Shown in pieces: positions 1-13,164 of a DNA stretch of 38,953 bases. The position numbers and the translations under genes are program-made. Within the stretch, counting starts at the first letter, position 1. Every line of letters begins with the position of its first letter. This DNA comes from Bacteroidaceae bacterium (GTDB lineage Bacteria; Bacteroidota; Bacteroidia; Bacteroidales; Bacteroidaceae). The notes beneath the pieces were generated by a model. It saw nothing but the letters and a program-made list of their open reading frames with translations, was not told the DNA's origin and did not search any database. The DNA is taken from the NCBI GenBank assembly GCA_024693505.1, contig JAILKU010000137.1, positions 1 to 38,953 on the forward strand, written 5' to 3'.

Positions 1-1
1 T

Positions 2-2248
2 CCCTTCGCGGGAGTGATAGACGGCCAGCGCCACTTCTTCAAGGTGATTGCCTCCATCAATAAGGATGTGGAGGGCGCAGCCCTGTTCCGTACCGTGAGC
101 GGCGCCACGATAAAGAACTTATACGTGGAAGGCTCCGTCATAGGCGGTGCAGCCAGCGGCGGCATCGTAGGACAGGCCGTGGACGGCGTGACGACGATGG
201 AGAACTGCGTGTTTAACGGGGCGGTGACCGCAATGTCCGGCGAGCCTGCCGGGAACCTCATTGCGGGCAATGTGGCCAGCGGCGCAACCGTCACGTACAA
301 CAACTGCCTCGACGCCACCAACCTTCTATGGCCCGCCACAGGCACCAGGGCTTACAGCGTGACGGGCGTCGATGCGACCCTCACCCTCACCGGCACGACG
401 GGCATCGCCTGGAACAACGCCATCTATGCCCCGGAAGGTGCAACGGTAGAGTTCACCATGACTACACTTACCTCCGCCAACTACGTGGCTACGGACGGCA
501 CTATGACGAAGAGCAATGGCACCTACTCGTTAGTGATGCCGGCGCAGAACGTGACCATCCTACCTGAGTATGCCATGACCTACGCCATCAACAGCAACAT
601 CTCGGCTGGCGGCACCGTCGAAATCAACAAAGCAGAGGCAGGAGCAGGCGTGAACGTCTGTGTCACCATCACGCCCGACCCCAACTACATGCTGGGTGAA
701 CTGACGGTAACGGATGCCGACGGCGGCGAGATCGCGATGACGATGTACGATGGAGGCTTTGGCTACTTCACCATGCCGAACAAGACTGTGACCGTCACCG
801 TGACGTTCAATAAGAGGTACAGTTTCGAGAACGGCGAGCTGCGCCTGCTCATAGGAGATTTCAACACCCTAGCCTCAGGAAACAACGGCTTCGGCACGGA
901 CGTGACAGGAAACAAGGGTGATGTGCTGAAGGTGACTGCCGCCGAGGGCGTGCGCTTCACCAGCATTTGTGACGGACTCTTCCAGAACTTCACCAACTGC
1001 ACGGAGATAGACCTGAGCAAGGTGAACACCTCGGCAATGACCCATACGTCGAGTATGTTTAAAGGGTGTACCAGTCTGAGGGAACTGAACATGACGGGCT
1101 GGAACTTGCTGCAGGTGGAGGACATGGAAAGCATGTTCGAGAACTGCAGCAGCCTCCGGGAACTCGACCTGTCGGGCATCAACATGAACACGAGCGCAAG
1201 CATGACGGAGATGTTCAGCTGTGAGGGCACAAATACAGGCGTGTGCAAGCTGACGCTGCCTGCCGGCATGGGCGTAACAGAATCGATGCACCTGAACAAG
1301 GGCTATTACTCTGGTTATTATGACGGGGCATATCACAACAGCGGCTGGCAGCTCCTTGGGAATAAGAGTGTCGTTTCCGGCTTGGCTCAGGATAACGGTA
1401 TTACTTACGCGACGCTGCCTTCACAGCCGGCCACGGCGACCTTCGTGTGGTCGAAAATGCCCGACGACTTCGTGCTCGAACTGCCCGACGGACAGGACAA
1501 CAGCGCAGTAGTAGAAGCATGGGACGGTGTGACCACAAACGTGAAGCTCACGGGAAGAACCCTCTATCACGACGGTGACTGGAACACGCTCTGCCTGCCG
1601 TTCACGCTCTCAAATGCGCTTGACGCCAGCTATCCAGTTCTCAGCGGCGCAACGCTCATGGTGCTTGACACCGAGACAATGTACAACGAACAGGGTCAAG
1701 AATACTTCGGCGGCGATGAGCAGGACATAGCAGACTATACCATCCAGACGGGCTTCGATGAAGCCACGGGCACGCTCAACCTCTTTTTCAAGGATGGAGA
1801 CTTTGAAGCCGGCACACCTTTGATCGCGAAATGGGATTCTGGCGAGGATATCGTCAGCCCTGTGTTCTCCGACGTGACCATCAACAAGACAATGTATCCC
1901 GCCGTCAGCCAGGACGGCAAGGTGACGTTCGTGGGGCAGTACTCTCCCATCAAGGTGACGGAGCCCAACCGCTACATCATGCTGAGCTCGGGGAATACCC
2001 TGGGCTACGCCGCCGCAGGCAATACCCTGCGCCCCTTCCGCGCACACTTCGAGGTGACAAGCGGGCAGAACGTCAAGGGCTACCAGATCAGCTTCGGGGA
2101 AGAAGATCCCTCGATAATTCATAATTCACAATTCATAATTCATAATAACGACGACGCCTGGTATTCCCTCGACGGCATCAAGCTCCATGGCAAACCCACG
2201 CGAAAAGGCATCTATATCCATAACGGAAGGCGGATCGTGGTGAAATAA
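2..2248 (+). CDS. BspA/DUF285-like secreted surface protein, 5'-truncated
   Basis: The frame is open to the left edge (it reads PFAGVIDGQ from base 2), so the true start lies outside the window and the GTG at 14 is an internal codon. The visible part begins with a GLUG-like stretch. It is followed by beta-rich repeats, then by a DUF285-type repeat block encoded at about 940-1230 with phrases such as SMFKGCTSLRELNM and SMFENCSSLRELDL. The last 30 or so residues (AWYSLDG...KGIYIHNGRR) resemble the C-terminal tail common on Prevotella secreted proteins. Family knowledge: BspA-like and DUF285 repeat proteins are exported and often act in adhesion. The substrate or partner here cannot be read from sequence. 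A heptamer tandem repeat is embedded in frame just before the tail. The class of protein is fairly sure; its role is inference. Confidence 0.8.
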   Translation, partial: PFAGVIDGQRHFFKVIASINKDVEGAALFRTVSGATIKNLYVEGSVIGGAASGGIVGQAVDGVTTMENCVFNGAVTAMSGEPAGNLIAGNVASGATVTYNNCLDATNLLWPATGTRAYSVTGVDATLTLTGTTGIAWNNAIYAPEGATVEFTMTTLTSANYVATDGTMTKSNGTYSLVMPAQNVTILPEYAMTYAINSNISAGGTVEINKAEAGAGVNVCVTITPDPNYMLGELTVTDADGGEIAMTMYDGGFGYFTMPNKTVTVTVTFNKRYSFENGELRLLIGDFNTLASGNNGFGTDVTGNKGDVLKVTAAEGVRFTSICDGLFQNFTNCTEIDLSKVNTSAMTHTSSMFKGCTSLRELNMTGWNLLQVEDMESMFENCSSLRELDLSGINMNTSASMTEMFSCEGTNTGVCKLTLPAGMGVTESMHLNKGYYSGYYDGAYHNSGWQLLGNKSVVSGLAQDNGITYATLPSQPATATFVWSKMPDDFVLELPDGQDNSAVVEAWDGVTTNVKLTGRTLYHDGDWNTLCLPFTLSNALDASYPVLSGATLMVLDTETMYNEQGQEYFGGDEQDIADYTIQTGFDEATGTLNLFFKDGDFEAGTPLIAKWDSGEDIVSPVFSDVTINKTMYPAVSQDGKVTFVGQYSPIKVTEPNRYIMLSSGNTLGYAAAGNTLRPFRAHFEVTSGQNVKGYQISFGEEDPSIIHNSQFIIHNNDDAWYSLDGIKLHGKPTRKGIYIHNGRRIVVK
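2116..2143. repeat. 7-bp tandem repeat (AATTCAT) inside a coding region
   Basis: Four consecutive heptamers (AATTCAT, AATTCAC, AATTCAT, AATTCAT) lie inside the BspA-like gene and are translated as IIHNSQFIIHN. They sit exactly between the folded body and the C-terminal tail. Such A/T-rich heptamer arrays are more usual between genes. Confidence 0.85.
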
Positions 2249-2255
2249 GACCTGG

Positions 2256-2275
2256 CCCCTCTCCGAAAAGAGGGG
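2256..2275. terminator. Hairpin between convergent genes, possible bidirectional terminator
   Basis: CCCCTCT (2256-2262) pairs with AGAGGGG (2269-2275) around a six-base loop, 7 bp after the stop of the BspA-like gene and 6 bp beyond the stop of the convergent gene. No T-run follows on either strand, so intrinsic termination is uncertain. Confidence 0.4.
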
Positions 2276-2281
2276 GGGGAC

Positions 2282-3469
2282 TCAGGCGACTTCCCCGTCA
2301 TGGGGGATGTGTTTGGCAAACTGCTGTGCCATCCACTCCATGGACACATCCTGCTTGTAGAAAAACCTGCGCTCGCGGCAGACCGCCTGCCAAGAGGGGA
2401 ACAGATAGTCGCCCCGGTACTGCTCCTGCAGGTAGAGGTAGAACTGTCTCTCGCATGCCTCGTCGATGACCGTCTTTCCGTCGTCGCTCATCCTGCTCAC
2501 ACCGCTCCACTTGACGAGGAAGACCATCTCGCGGGCGTCGAAAGTGCCCTTCTTGCCCTCCTCCTTGGCCTTTTTGCTACGCTTGAAGGGAATGTTCAGA
2601 CTGTCGAGCCGGGGAATCATGGCGCAGACCACCCTACCCTGTTCGGGATTGCCGGACCAGAGGACGGACGCCTTCTCGTCGAGCCCGAACCGGTCTCCCG
2701 ACGCCAGCTTGCGGAAATATGCCTCGTGCTTCATCCACTGCCTGTCGTGGGCGTGGTAGTCCTCCGCCAGCCGCTCCTGCAGCGGACGCGCGTTCCTGCG
2801 CCGCTCGGCCAGCTCCTCGTCGGAGATCAGCTTCACCTGCCCGAAGGCGTTGAACACGTCGCGCACGGACGTGAGGACCTCGTCGCAGCTGTTCTCGTAG
2901 ATCTCCTTCAGCCGCGCAAAGTCGCCCCTGACCTCTTCCTCCTGGCTGATCATGTCCTTGCAGACCTTCAGCGTGGCGACGAGGTGGTAGAAGAAGACGG
3001 TCAGCTCGTGGAGCAGCGTCTTGACCGAATCGGCATAGGCCTCGACGCCGAAGAACTGGCCGTGGAAGTGGCGGAAGGTGAGTCGCGAGTAGTCGAGCAC
3101 GGGCACGATATTGCCGCGGCCGTCCAGCTTGCGGTGAACCCTGGAGCAGAACTTGCGGAAGATCTTCATGCTGCCCGTAATGGTGGTGCCGATGCGGCGT
3201 ATCAGCTTCTCGGCCACCCGGAAGCACGCGTTGTGGTCCGTGGCATACTGCCCGATGAAAGTCTCGGAGAACTCCACCAGGTCCATCGACTCGATGTTGA
3301 GCCGGCTCTGGTATATGCGGACCAGGTTCAGCGTCTGCTCAACCTTCTTGATGTCGAATCTGCAGGCAATAAGTGCCTCCAGCACGTTTTCCTCCTCGAA
3401 CGCGCGTGCCGCCTCGTATATCTGGTTGAATCCAGTCTCGTCCCTCTGAACAATGGTAGAATACAGCAT
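2282..3469 (-). CDS. Hypothetical protein, 395 aa
   Basis: I do not recognise the family. The protein is predicted to be cytoplasmic: there is no signal peptide or membrane segment. It is helix-rich and charged, with many Arg, Lys and Glu, for example the basic patch FKRSKKAKEEGKK near residue 300. The C-terminal third is aromatic-rich (FYLYLQEQYRGDYLFPSW). It is transcribed alone, convergent with the BspA-like gene and divergent from the DUF4468 gene. The ATG at 3467-3469 is the first in frame after a promoter-like TAACTTTG. A role linked to a mobile element is possible because many unassigned Bacteroidales proteins of this type are accessory, but nothing in the sequence proves it. Confidence 0.75.
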   Translation of the reverse strand: MLYSTIVQRDETGFNQIYEAARAFEEENVLEALIACRFDIKKVEQTLNLVRIYQSRLNIESMDLVEFSETFIGQYATDHNACFRVAEKLIRRIGTTITGSMKIFRKFCSRVHRKLDGRGNIVPVLDYSRLTFRHFHGQFFGVEAYADSVKTLLHELTVFFYHLVATLKVCKDMISQEEEVRGDFARLKEIYENSCDEVLTSVRDVFNAFGQVKLISDEELAERRRNARPLQERLAEDYHAHDRQWMKHEAYFRKLASGDRFGLDEKASVLWSGNPEQGRVVCAMIPRLDSLNIPFKRSKKAKEEGKKGTFDAREMVFLVKWSGVSRMSDDGKTVIDEACERQFYLYLQEQYRGDYLFPSWQAVCRERRFFYKQDVSMEWMAQQFAKHIPHDGEVA

Positions 3470-3490
3470 AGGCGTTATCCTTTCTTAATT

Positions 3491-3528
3491 GTTGTCAGTT
3501 TTTTAAGAATTTGAGTGTTGTCAGTTTT
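3491..3528. repeat. 12-bp direct repeat in the leader of the 395-aa gene
   Basis: GTTGTCAGTTTT occurs at 3491-3502 and again at 3517-3528, a 26-bp period. It lies between the predicted promoter and the start codon of the minus-strand gene, so it would be in its 5' untranslated region. Confidence 0.7.
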
Positions 3529-3533
3529 GCTTG

Positions 3534-3541
3534 CAAAGTTA
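3534..3541 (-). promoter_or_regulatory. Bacteroidota -7 box for the 395-aa gene
   Basis: On the minus strand the sequence reads TAACTTTG, a perfect match to TAnnTTTG, about 65 bp upstream of the start codon. A clear TTTG -33 box was not seen at the expected spacing. Confidence 0.5.
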
Positions 3542-3644
3542 CTGAAAATAATCGGAAAAAGCATGTGATATGCCATAAAAAATGTGAAAAACCACGTTAT
3601 TATCGGGAATCATCAGCAAACGGCACCCCTATGCCGCCATTTTC

Positions 3645-3657
3645 GTGCTAATAGCAC
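3645..3657. promoter_or_regulatory. Palindrome GTGCTA-A-TAGCAC, possible operator
   Basis: A perfect 6-bp inverted repeat with a single central base lies about 43 bp upstream of the -7-like box of the DUF4468 gene. Its size and position would suit a dimeric regulator, but no regulator is identified. Confidence 0.3.
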
Positions 3658-3699
3658 ACTTTTCGGGCGGAAAAAGACCATCGAAAAGAAAATATTATG

Positions 3700-3707
3700 T
3701 GACTTTG
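3700..3707 (+). promoter_or_regulatory. -7-like box for the DUF4468 gene
   Basis: TGACTTTG followed by C matches TAnnTTTG at all but one defined position. It lies 25 bp before the ATG at 3733. No convincing -33 TTTG was found. Confidence 0.45.
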
Positions 3708-3732
3708 CACCCGGTTTTATACAAAATTGAAC

Positions 3733-4461
3733 ATGATAAGAAGAATTCTGATAATGGCTATTGCAGCCATCATGGGCGCCACGGGCATGAACGCCCAGGT
3801 GATGAAGGCCGGCGACCTGGAGAAGTATGCCAAGGAGAGGTATGGCGACAAATGGCTCGATGCAGCCAGGAACCTGGCCGAGAATCTGACCCTCGACAAG
3901 AACGAGTCGCTGACGTACCAGGAAGTCGTGCAGGCCGAGGGCAAGACGAAGGAACAGCTCTACGTGGCCCTGAACTACTGGGTGACGGCCACCTTCAAGG
4001 ACAAACAGGCCATTACGCTCAACGACAAGGAAGCGGGCTGCATCATTTTCTCATCGACCATTCCGGGCATCGTGGACCATACGGGCACGCTGAACAAGTA
4101 CTCGGTAAGCATCACGCCCATCATACGCCTGGACATCAAGGACGGCAAGGTGCGCGTCACATATACCGTGCAGAACTACGACATCCTGAAGGACATAAGC
4201 GGCGGCTGGATCAGTCTGGTTGACACGGACGACAGGGCGTTCGGCGACTCGAAGCGCAAGAAGGACGACAAGACGAACGCCTACCTCTACGACGAGACGT
4301 GGGAGATTGCCAAGCACTATCCCTTCGTGGAGAAGGATTCGCAGAAGCGCACCTGCGCCAAGGCCCTGGTGATGACGCACGCCTACTCGAACGCCATCAT
4401 CGACAAGGTGGAGGAGGCCATCAAGAACGGAATCGTGGGCACCGACGACGACGACTGGTGA
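3733..4461 (+). CDS. DUF4468-like exported protein
   Basis: The 242-aa protein begins with a signal peptide (MIRRILIMAIAAIMGATGMNA, cleavage before QVM). It then carries a DUF4468-type region around residues 65-150, where EGKTKEQLYVALNYWV and LNDKEAGCIIF match the pattern of that Bacteroidota family. The ATG at 3733 is preferred over a TTG two codons upstream, because it gives the usual basic start of a signal peptide. The C-terminus is acidic (GTDDDDW). DUF4468 proteins are periplasmic or surface proteins of unknown biochemical role. The stop codon ends at 4461 and the stop of the convergent DUF6807 gene begins at 4462, with no intergenic base. Confidence 0.82.
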   Translation: MIRRILIMAIAAIMGATGMNAQVMKAGDLEKYAKERYGDKWLDAARNLAENLTLDKNESLTYQEVVQAEGKTKEQLYVALNYWVTATFKDKQAITLNDKEAGCIIFSSTIPGIVDHTGTLNKYSVSITPIIRLDIKDGKVRVTYTVQNYDILKDISGGWISLVDTDDRAFGDSKRKKDDKTNAYLYDETWEIAKHYPFVEKDSQKRTCAKALVMTHAYSNAIIDKVEEAIKNGIVGTDDDDW

Positions 4462-5373
4462 TCACTCTCCCTCGGCGGCATACGCCTGGTAGAGGGCCTT
4501 TATCCCGGCCTCTTCTGGCGTCCCTCCGAACACCAGCACGCGATACTTCAGGCGTACCGTCTCGCCCTTCTTCAGAACCGTCTGTACGCCGTCCTCCGGC
4601 CAAAACATCGGTGTAGGGGACATGAAACCATAGTCGCGGGTGAACCAGGGCGAGGGGAACCAGCGGCTGGAGGGGTGCTGCATGATGACGATGCCCTCGA
4701 CTCCCGTCTGGCGACGGCCGTAGAATCCCAGCCAGGCCGCCCGGGCGCCGAAGGTGTCCTTTTCTCCGCTCTGCCCCTCGCTGTTCACCATCACCCCACC
4801 CTGCTTTACCGTCAGGTCCTCGGCTATCCGGGCGCTGAAGAGGGAATGGTTCGTTTTCTTTATGGTGACGTCCATCAACATCTCCATCTCCACCTGGAAA
4901 TCAAGCTGATAGAGTTTCTCGGCGGGCGACGATATGGTTATCAGGCGCTTGTCCCTGACGGGGGCCTCGGCATCGGGCCGCTTCCAGATGCACTCGTCCT
5001 GGATGACGGCCTTCTCCCCTCCGCTCTCCAACACGCGCGCGCCGACGGAGATGATGCGTCCGCGCTCCAGCCCCTCCTGCCAGTAATTGCCGCCGTTCAC
5101 CAGGTCGCACCCGAAGAAGAGCGACGAGTGGTGGGGATAGACGCCATTCCGCATGGACGTGACGCTGCCCCCGGAGACAGGGCTGTTCACGGGGAAGAAG
5201 AACGGGTATTTCTCGTCGTCGTAGAAACGATAGCTCGTAAAGAAACGGTCGCCTACGGTTACGTCAATCCTGTTGCCTATCCTGACAGCCGAGACGTTCC
5301 GGGCTGCCGACAGGGGGAAACTGAACAGGCCGGCCAGGAGACAAAGGCCCAAACTGAAAATACTTCTTTTCAT
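4462..5373 (-). CDS. DUF6807 ('PmoA-like') secreted protein 1
   Basis: The 303-aa protein has a cleavable signal peptide (MKRSIFSLGLCLLAGLFSFPLSA). It shows the DUF6807 layout, including the His-pair motif YPHHSSLFFG (H81, H82) followed by NGGNYW. A conserved C-terminal strand region reads RLKYRVLVFGG. The database label 'methane oxygenase PmoA' for this family is a misnomer, since these soluble beta-rich proteins are not monooxygenase subunits. The gene is last in a minus-strand operon, starting 2 nt after the stop of a second DUF6807 gene. The context of a GH2 enzyme and a periplasmic Gfo/Idh/MocA oxidoreductase points to sugar processing in the periplasm. The reaction itself is not known. 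Confidence 0.8.
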   Translation of the reverse strand: MKRSIFSLGLCLLAGLFSFPLSAARNVSAVRIGNRIDVTVGDRFFTSYRFYDDEKYPFFFPVNSPVSGGSVTSMRNGVYPHHSSLFFGCDLVNGGNYWQEGLERGRIISVGARVLESGGEKAVIQDECIWKRPDAEAPVRDKRLITISSPAEKLYQLDFQVEMEMLMDVTIKKTNHSLFSARIAEDLTVKQGGVMVNSEGQSGEKDTFGARAAWLGFYGRRQTGVEGIVIMQHPSSRWFPSPWFTRDYGFMSPTPMFWPEDGVQTVLKKGETVRLKYRVLVFGGTPEEAGIKALYQAYAAEGE

Positions 5374-5375
5374 CT

Positions 5376-6662
5376 TTAGTCTATTCTGTCATCAAAAACT
5401 ATTTCAGACATATTGGCCCACTCCCACCATACCTTAGGCGGATTGGCAAAGTCCTGCCACAGCTGTTCGGCGCGCTGGGGCGTCATCTCTCCGTCGTAGG
5501 CGAAGAGGCGGTAGCGGAGGCGGTAGGTCTGCCCGGGTTCCAGCTGCCAGTCGGTATTCTTGGTGGGCGCAAAGTTGATGAAGACGTCGCCCCGTCCGCC
5601 GTTGGCCTCCTCGTTCCAGATGCGCAGGGGCTCGGGCGAGTTGTAGTTCTGCGGCGCCGCCATCAGCAGGAGGCCCGAATGACCGGCGGGCGATTCGCCC
5701 GTCACGTAGATCCATCGGGCGCGGGTGCCGTCGATCTGCTGGCGCGTGTTGCCCTCGGAGGTCATCATCGTGCAGTTCTTGTTCGTCCATGCCTCGTTGG
5801 CCCTGTAGCCGAAGCCGGCATAGCGGTATTCCTGCAGCAGGACGGGCAGGGATGTGCAGGGCGTCAGCTGCGACTCAAAGTCCCACAGGAAGCCGTCTGA
5901 GGCCTGCCAGGCCCGCACCATCCACTTCTCCTTCATGACGGTTTTCTCTCCCGCCGGGGCGAAGATGACGTGGTCGAGCAGGGCATCGAATCCAGACAGG
6001 ACAGCTCCCTGGTAGGTGGCACCGACGGCCGTGGCGCGAACGGTTCCCAGTCTGTCTCCCAAGTTCCAGAGGTCGTAGAGCTTGCCGTCATAGACCAGAT
6101 GCGTCCAGGGGTTCCAGATGCCGTAGTGATGACGGTGGTCGCGCGGCTGGATGGTGGTCAGGACAAAGCCGGAGGGGGTATAGGCGGGATGGATGAATCC
6201 GCTGCGGCGGAAGACGGGGTCCACGCCCTCGGGCACGGGAGCAAGCGTATAGCGGTAGGACAGGATGGGACGCCCCTGCTGACTGAGCACGAGCGATTCC
6301 TGGTTGTCCCGGACCGTCATGGCGGGCTGCCCGGCTGTCTTGGCCTTGCCGAAACTCAGCTCGAACCGACGGCTGGAACGGGCAGGCATCTTACCCTCGA
6401 GGATGAAGCAGAGCAGGGGCTGCGAACCGCCATCGGGGCGAACCAGCTGACAGGGCACGGGCATGCGCCGGCCCTCGCGAATCTCATAGAGATATGGTAC
6501 GCGGGAGCTCTTCTTCTTCAGATAGGCCGATACGTCGAGGGTGACGGTGCAATCCTGCCGGTCGGAGGAACCGGCATCGATCTCGAAACCAATGCTCTTC
6601 GCAGAAGCCGCAAGGCCGACGAAGAGGGCAAGGAGGGAAAGAAGGAAACGATGCTGCTTCAT
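5376..6662 (-). CDS. DUF6807 ('PmoA-like') secreted protein 2
   Basis: The start is placed at 6662 (MKQHRFLLSLLALFVGLAASA, a good signal peptide), 5 nt after the preceding gene's stop. The frame is open further upstream, but that part only mirrors the neighbouring gene. The 428-aa protein carries the family motif IQPRDHRHHYGIW at about residues 171-183, a more complete His cluster than in the shorter paralogue. The C-terminal part (YRLRYRLFAYDG) aligns by eye with the shorter paralogue's RLKYRVLVFGG. An extra N-terminal beta domain of about 120 residues explains the greater length. The pair probably acts on related substrates or successive steps, in the same compartment as the upstream oxidoreductase. 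Function is inference. Confidence 0.82.
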   Translation of the reverse strand: MKQHRFLLSLLALFVGLAASAKSIGFEIDAGSSDRQDCTVTLDVSAYLKKKSSRVPYLYEIREGRRMPVPCQLVRPDGGSQPLLCFILEGKMPARSSRRFELSFGKAKTAGQPAMTVRDNQESLVLSQQGRPILSYRYTLAPVPEGVDPVFRRSGFIHPAYTPSGFVLTTIQPRDHRHHYGIWNPWTHLVYDGKLYDLWNLGDRLGTVRATAVGATYQGAVLSGFDALLDHVIFAPAGEKTVMKEKWMVRAWQASDGFLWDFESQLTPCTSLPVLLQEYRYAGFGYRANEAWTNKNCTMMTSEGNTRQQIDGTRARWIYVTGESPAGHSGLLLMAAPQNYNSPEPLRIWNEEANGGRGDVFINFAPTKNTDWQLEPGQTYRLRYRLFAYDGEMTPQRAEQLWQDFANPPKVWWEWANMSEIVFDDRID

Positions 6663-6667
6663 TGTCT

Positions 6668-11262
<4,595 letters not shown>

Positions 11263-11328
11263 TCACCCTAAGACCCTCATATTCTGCCATTAATTTATAA
11301 ATTTGGGGCGAAAAGTAGATGAAATAGG

Positions 11329-13164
11329 ATGAAAGAAAGCACAAGAAATCGTCTTTTTACCTGTTTGGGAGGGCTTTCGGTCGTACTAATGGCCATATAC
11401 CTGACGATGCGCGAGGGGGACGTCCTTTTCCGCGCCCAGGAACTCAGTCTTTTCCTGCCCACCCGACAGTTCTATTCGGACCTATGCATCTATCCTGGCG
11501 GCACTCTTTCATGGCTGGGTTGCCTGGCCACACAATTCTTCTATAAAAAGACATGGGCAGCAATCATGCTATGCCTGATTTGGTGGGCCTGCCAGGGAAT
11601 TACCAGCCGGGTGTTCCGTCTCGGAGCAGGATGGAATCTGCTGGCCCTGCTCGTACCCATAGCCCTGATGGCCTGCATGACGCAAACCGGCTACTGGCTC
11701 TACTACCAGAAGCTGAGCGGCCATCTGATGGTGCCCGGCATAGGCGTCCTGCTCAGTCTGCTGGCAACCTGGATATACCGCACCCTGCCCGAGCGGTGGG
11801 GACTATGCTATGGCTGGATGGTGATATGGGGCTGCCTCGGCTATCCACTCTTCGGCGCCTATTCCTTCCTGGGCACAGCGCTCATGATGTGGCCTCGCCA
11901 ATGGAACAGCCGGGTCGGTTTTTTCCGGAAGGCCTTTCCGATTTTGCTGGGAGCCCTTCTAATTAGATTTACACCCGGGTTTTCCTATCAGCACCTGTAT
12001 TCGCAGGTCAATGCCGATGAACTCTATCGGGCAGCGTTGCCCACCTTCGGCTTGGCGGATCAGGACTTTCCGCAGTACCGCCTACCCTACTACGCCCTGT
12101 TCGCCTCGCTGATTCCCGCCATGCTGACCACGCTGCTTCCCGAGCGGAAGCGGAAGCATTGGCAGACAGGCCTCATCGTGAGCATATTCTGCCTTAGCGC
12201 CGGCTTTTGGGGGCTCTGGAAGGTGTGGTATGCCGATGTTAACTTCCACAAGGAGGTACGAATGGCCCTGGCCATAGAACGGCAGGACTGGGTGGGCGTG
12301 CTGCGTATTGCCCGAGAATCCGCCTCGGTAGAACCAACCCGGATGATCGTGATGAACAAGAACCTGGCGCTCTTCCGCCTGGGACGTGCCGGCGACGAGA
12401 TGTGCCACTTTGCCAACGAAGGCGCTATGCCCAACGCGCCTTGGATAGCGCGTATCTCGCAGGTGGGCGGCAGACAGCTATTCTACCAATACGGACGCGA
12501 GAACAGCTGCTACCGATGGTGCATGGAAAGTGGTGTGGAGAGAGGATGGAGCGTAGAAACCCTTCAGTTGATGACCAAAGCAAGCCTGTTGGCGGGAGAC
12601 TTTGAGGTGGCCCGCAAATATCTGAGCATTCTGAAGAAGACCTGGCTGTACCGGCAATGGGCCGAACGCTACGAATCCTTCCTCTATCAACCCGAACGTA
12701 TCGCAGAAGACGAGGAGATGGGGTTCATCGCCCATCTGATGCCCGAACAGAACCGCCTGGACGGAGACCAGTCAGTGGTGGAGACCTACCTTCTGGACAG
12801 CTTCATCAGCGAAACGAAAGACGACACTCTTTTTCAGGAGATGACACTTCTTTGCGCCCTCCAGATGAAGGACATAGGCCTCTTCTGGCCACGCTTCTTC
12901 GAGTATGCCCGCCGACACCCTGGCGAGCACATTCCCACTCATTATCAGGAGGCAGCCTATCTCTACGGCCATCTGGAACCGACGGTCGATATCAGCAGGA
13001 TGCCCTTCGACGAGTCAGTTCGCAAGAGCTATGCCGACTTCATGGCTTTCAACGAGCGATGCGGCAATATGTCGCTCGAACAGAAGAAAGTGGCCTTCCG
13101 ACCTGCCTTCGGGCATACCTTCTACTACTTCTACTTCCTGGTTAGAGACATTCAAACGCTATGA
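11329..13164 (+). CDS. DUF6057-like multi-pass membrane protein
   Basis: The 611-aa protein has about nine or ten hydrophobic segments in residues 10-330 (for example LLALLVPIALMACM and LIPAMLTTLLP). A soluble, helix-rich C-terminal half of about 280 residues follows, rich in Trp, Tyr and Arg and reminiscent of TPR-like packing. The overall plan fits DUF6057, a Bacteroidota family of unknown function. Its stop overlaps the start of the next gene as ATGA, so it is translationally coupled to the PD40 lipoprotein with the CxxCH motif. This suggests that the two proteins work together at the envelope. No catalytic motif was recognised. Confidence 0.7.
   Translation: MKESTRNRLFTCLGGLSVVLMAIYLTMREGDVLFRAQELSLFLPTRQFYSDLCIYPGGTLSWLGCLATQFFYKKTWAAIMLCLIWWACQGITSRVFRLGAGWNLLALLVPIALMACMTQTGYWLYYQKLSGHLMVPGIGVLLSLLATWIYRTLPERWGLCYGWMVIWGCLGYPLFGAYSFLGTALMMWPRQWNSRVGFFRKAFPILLGALLIRFTPGFSYQHLYSQVNADELYRAALPTFGLADQDFPQYRLPYYALFASLIPAMLTTLLPERKRKHWQTGLIVSIFCLSAGFWGLWKVWYADVNFHKEVRMALAIERQDWVGVLRIARESASVEPTRMIVMNKNLALFRLGRAGDEMCHFANEGAMPNAPWIARISQVGGRQLFYQYGRENSCYRWCMESGVERGWSVETLQLMTKASLLAGDFEVARKYLSILKKTWLYRQWAERYESFLYQPERIAEDEEMGFIAHLMPEQNRLDGDQSVVETYLLDSFISETKDDTLFQEMTLLCALQMKDIGLFWPRFFEYARRHPGEHIPTHYQEAAYLYGHLEPTVDISRMPFDESVRKSYADFMAFNERCGNMSLEQKKVAFRPAFGHTFYYFYFLVRDIQTL

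Noticed and set aside
2300..3514. Long open frame on the plus strand opposite the 395-aa gene
   Set aside because: It mirrors the codons of the minus-strand gene, shows no domain, signal or start context, and the minus-strand frame has its own promoter.
4462..6662. Methane monooxygenase subunits ('PmoA')
   Set aside because: The proteins have signal peptides and soluble beta-rich sequence with no membrane helices, so the legacy family name does not describe them.
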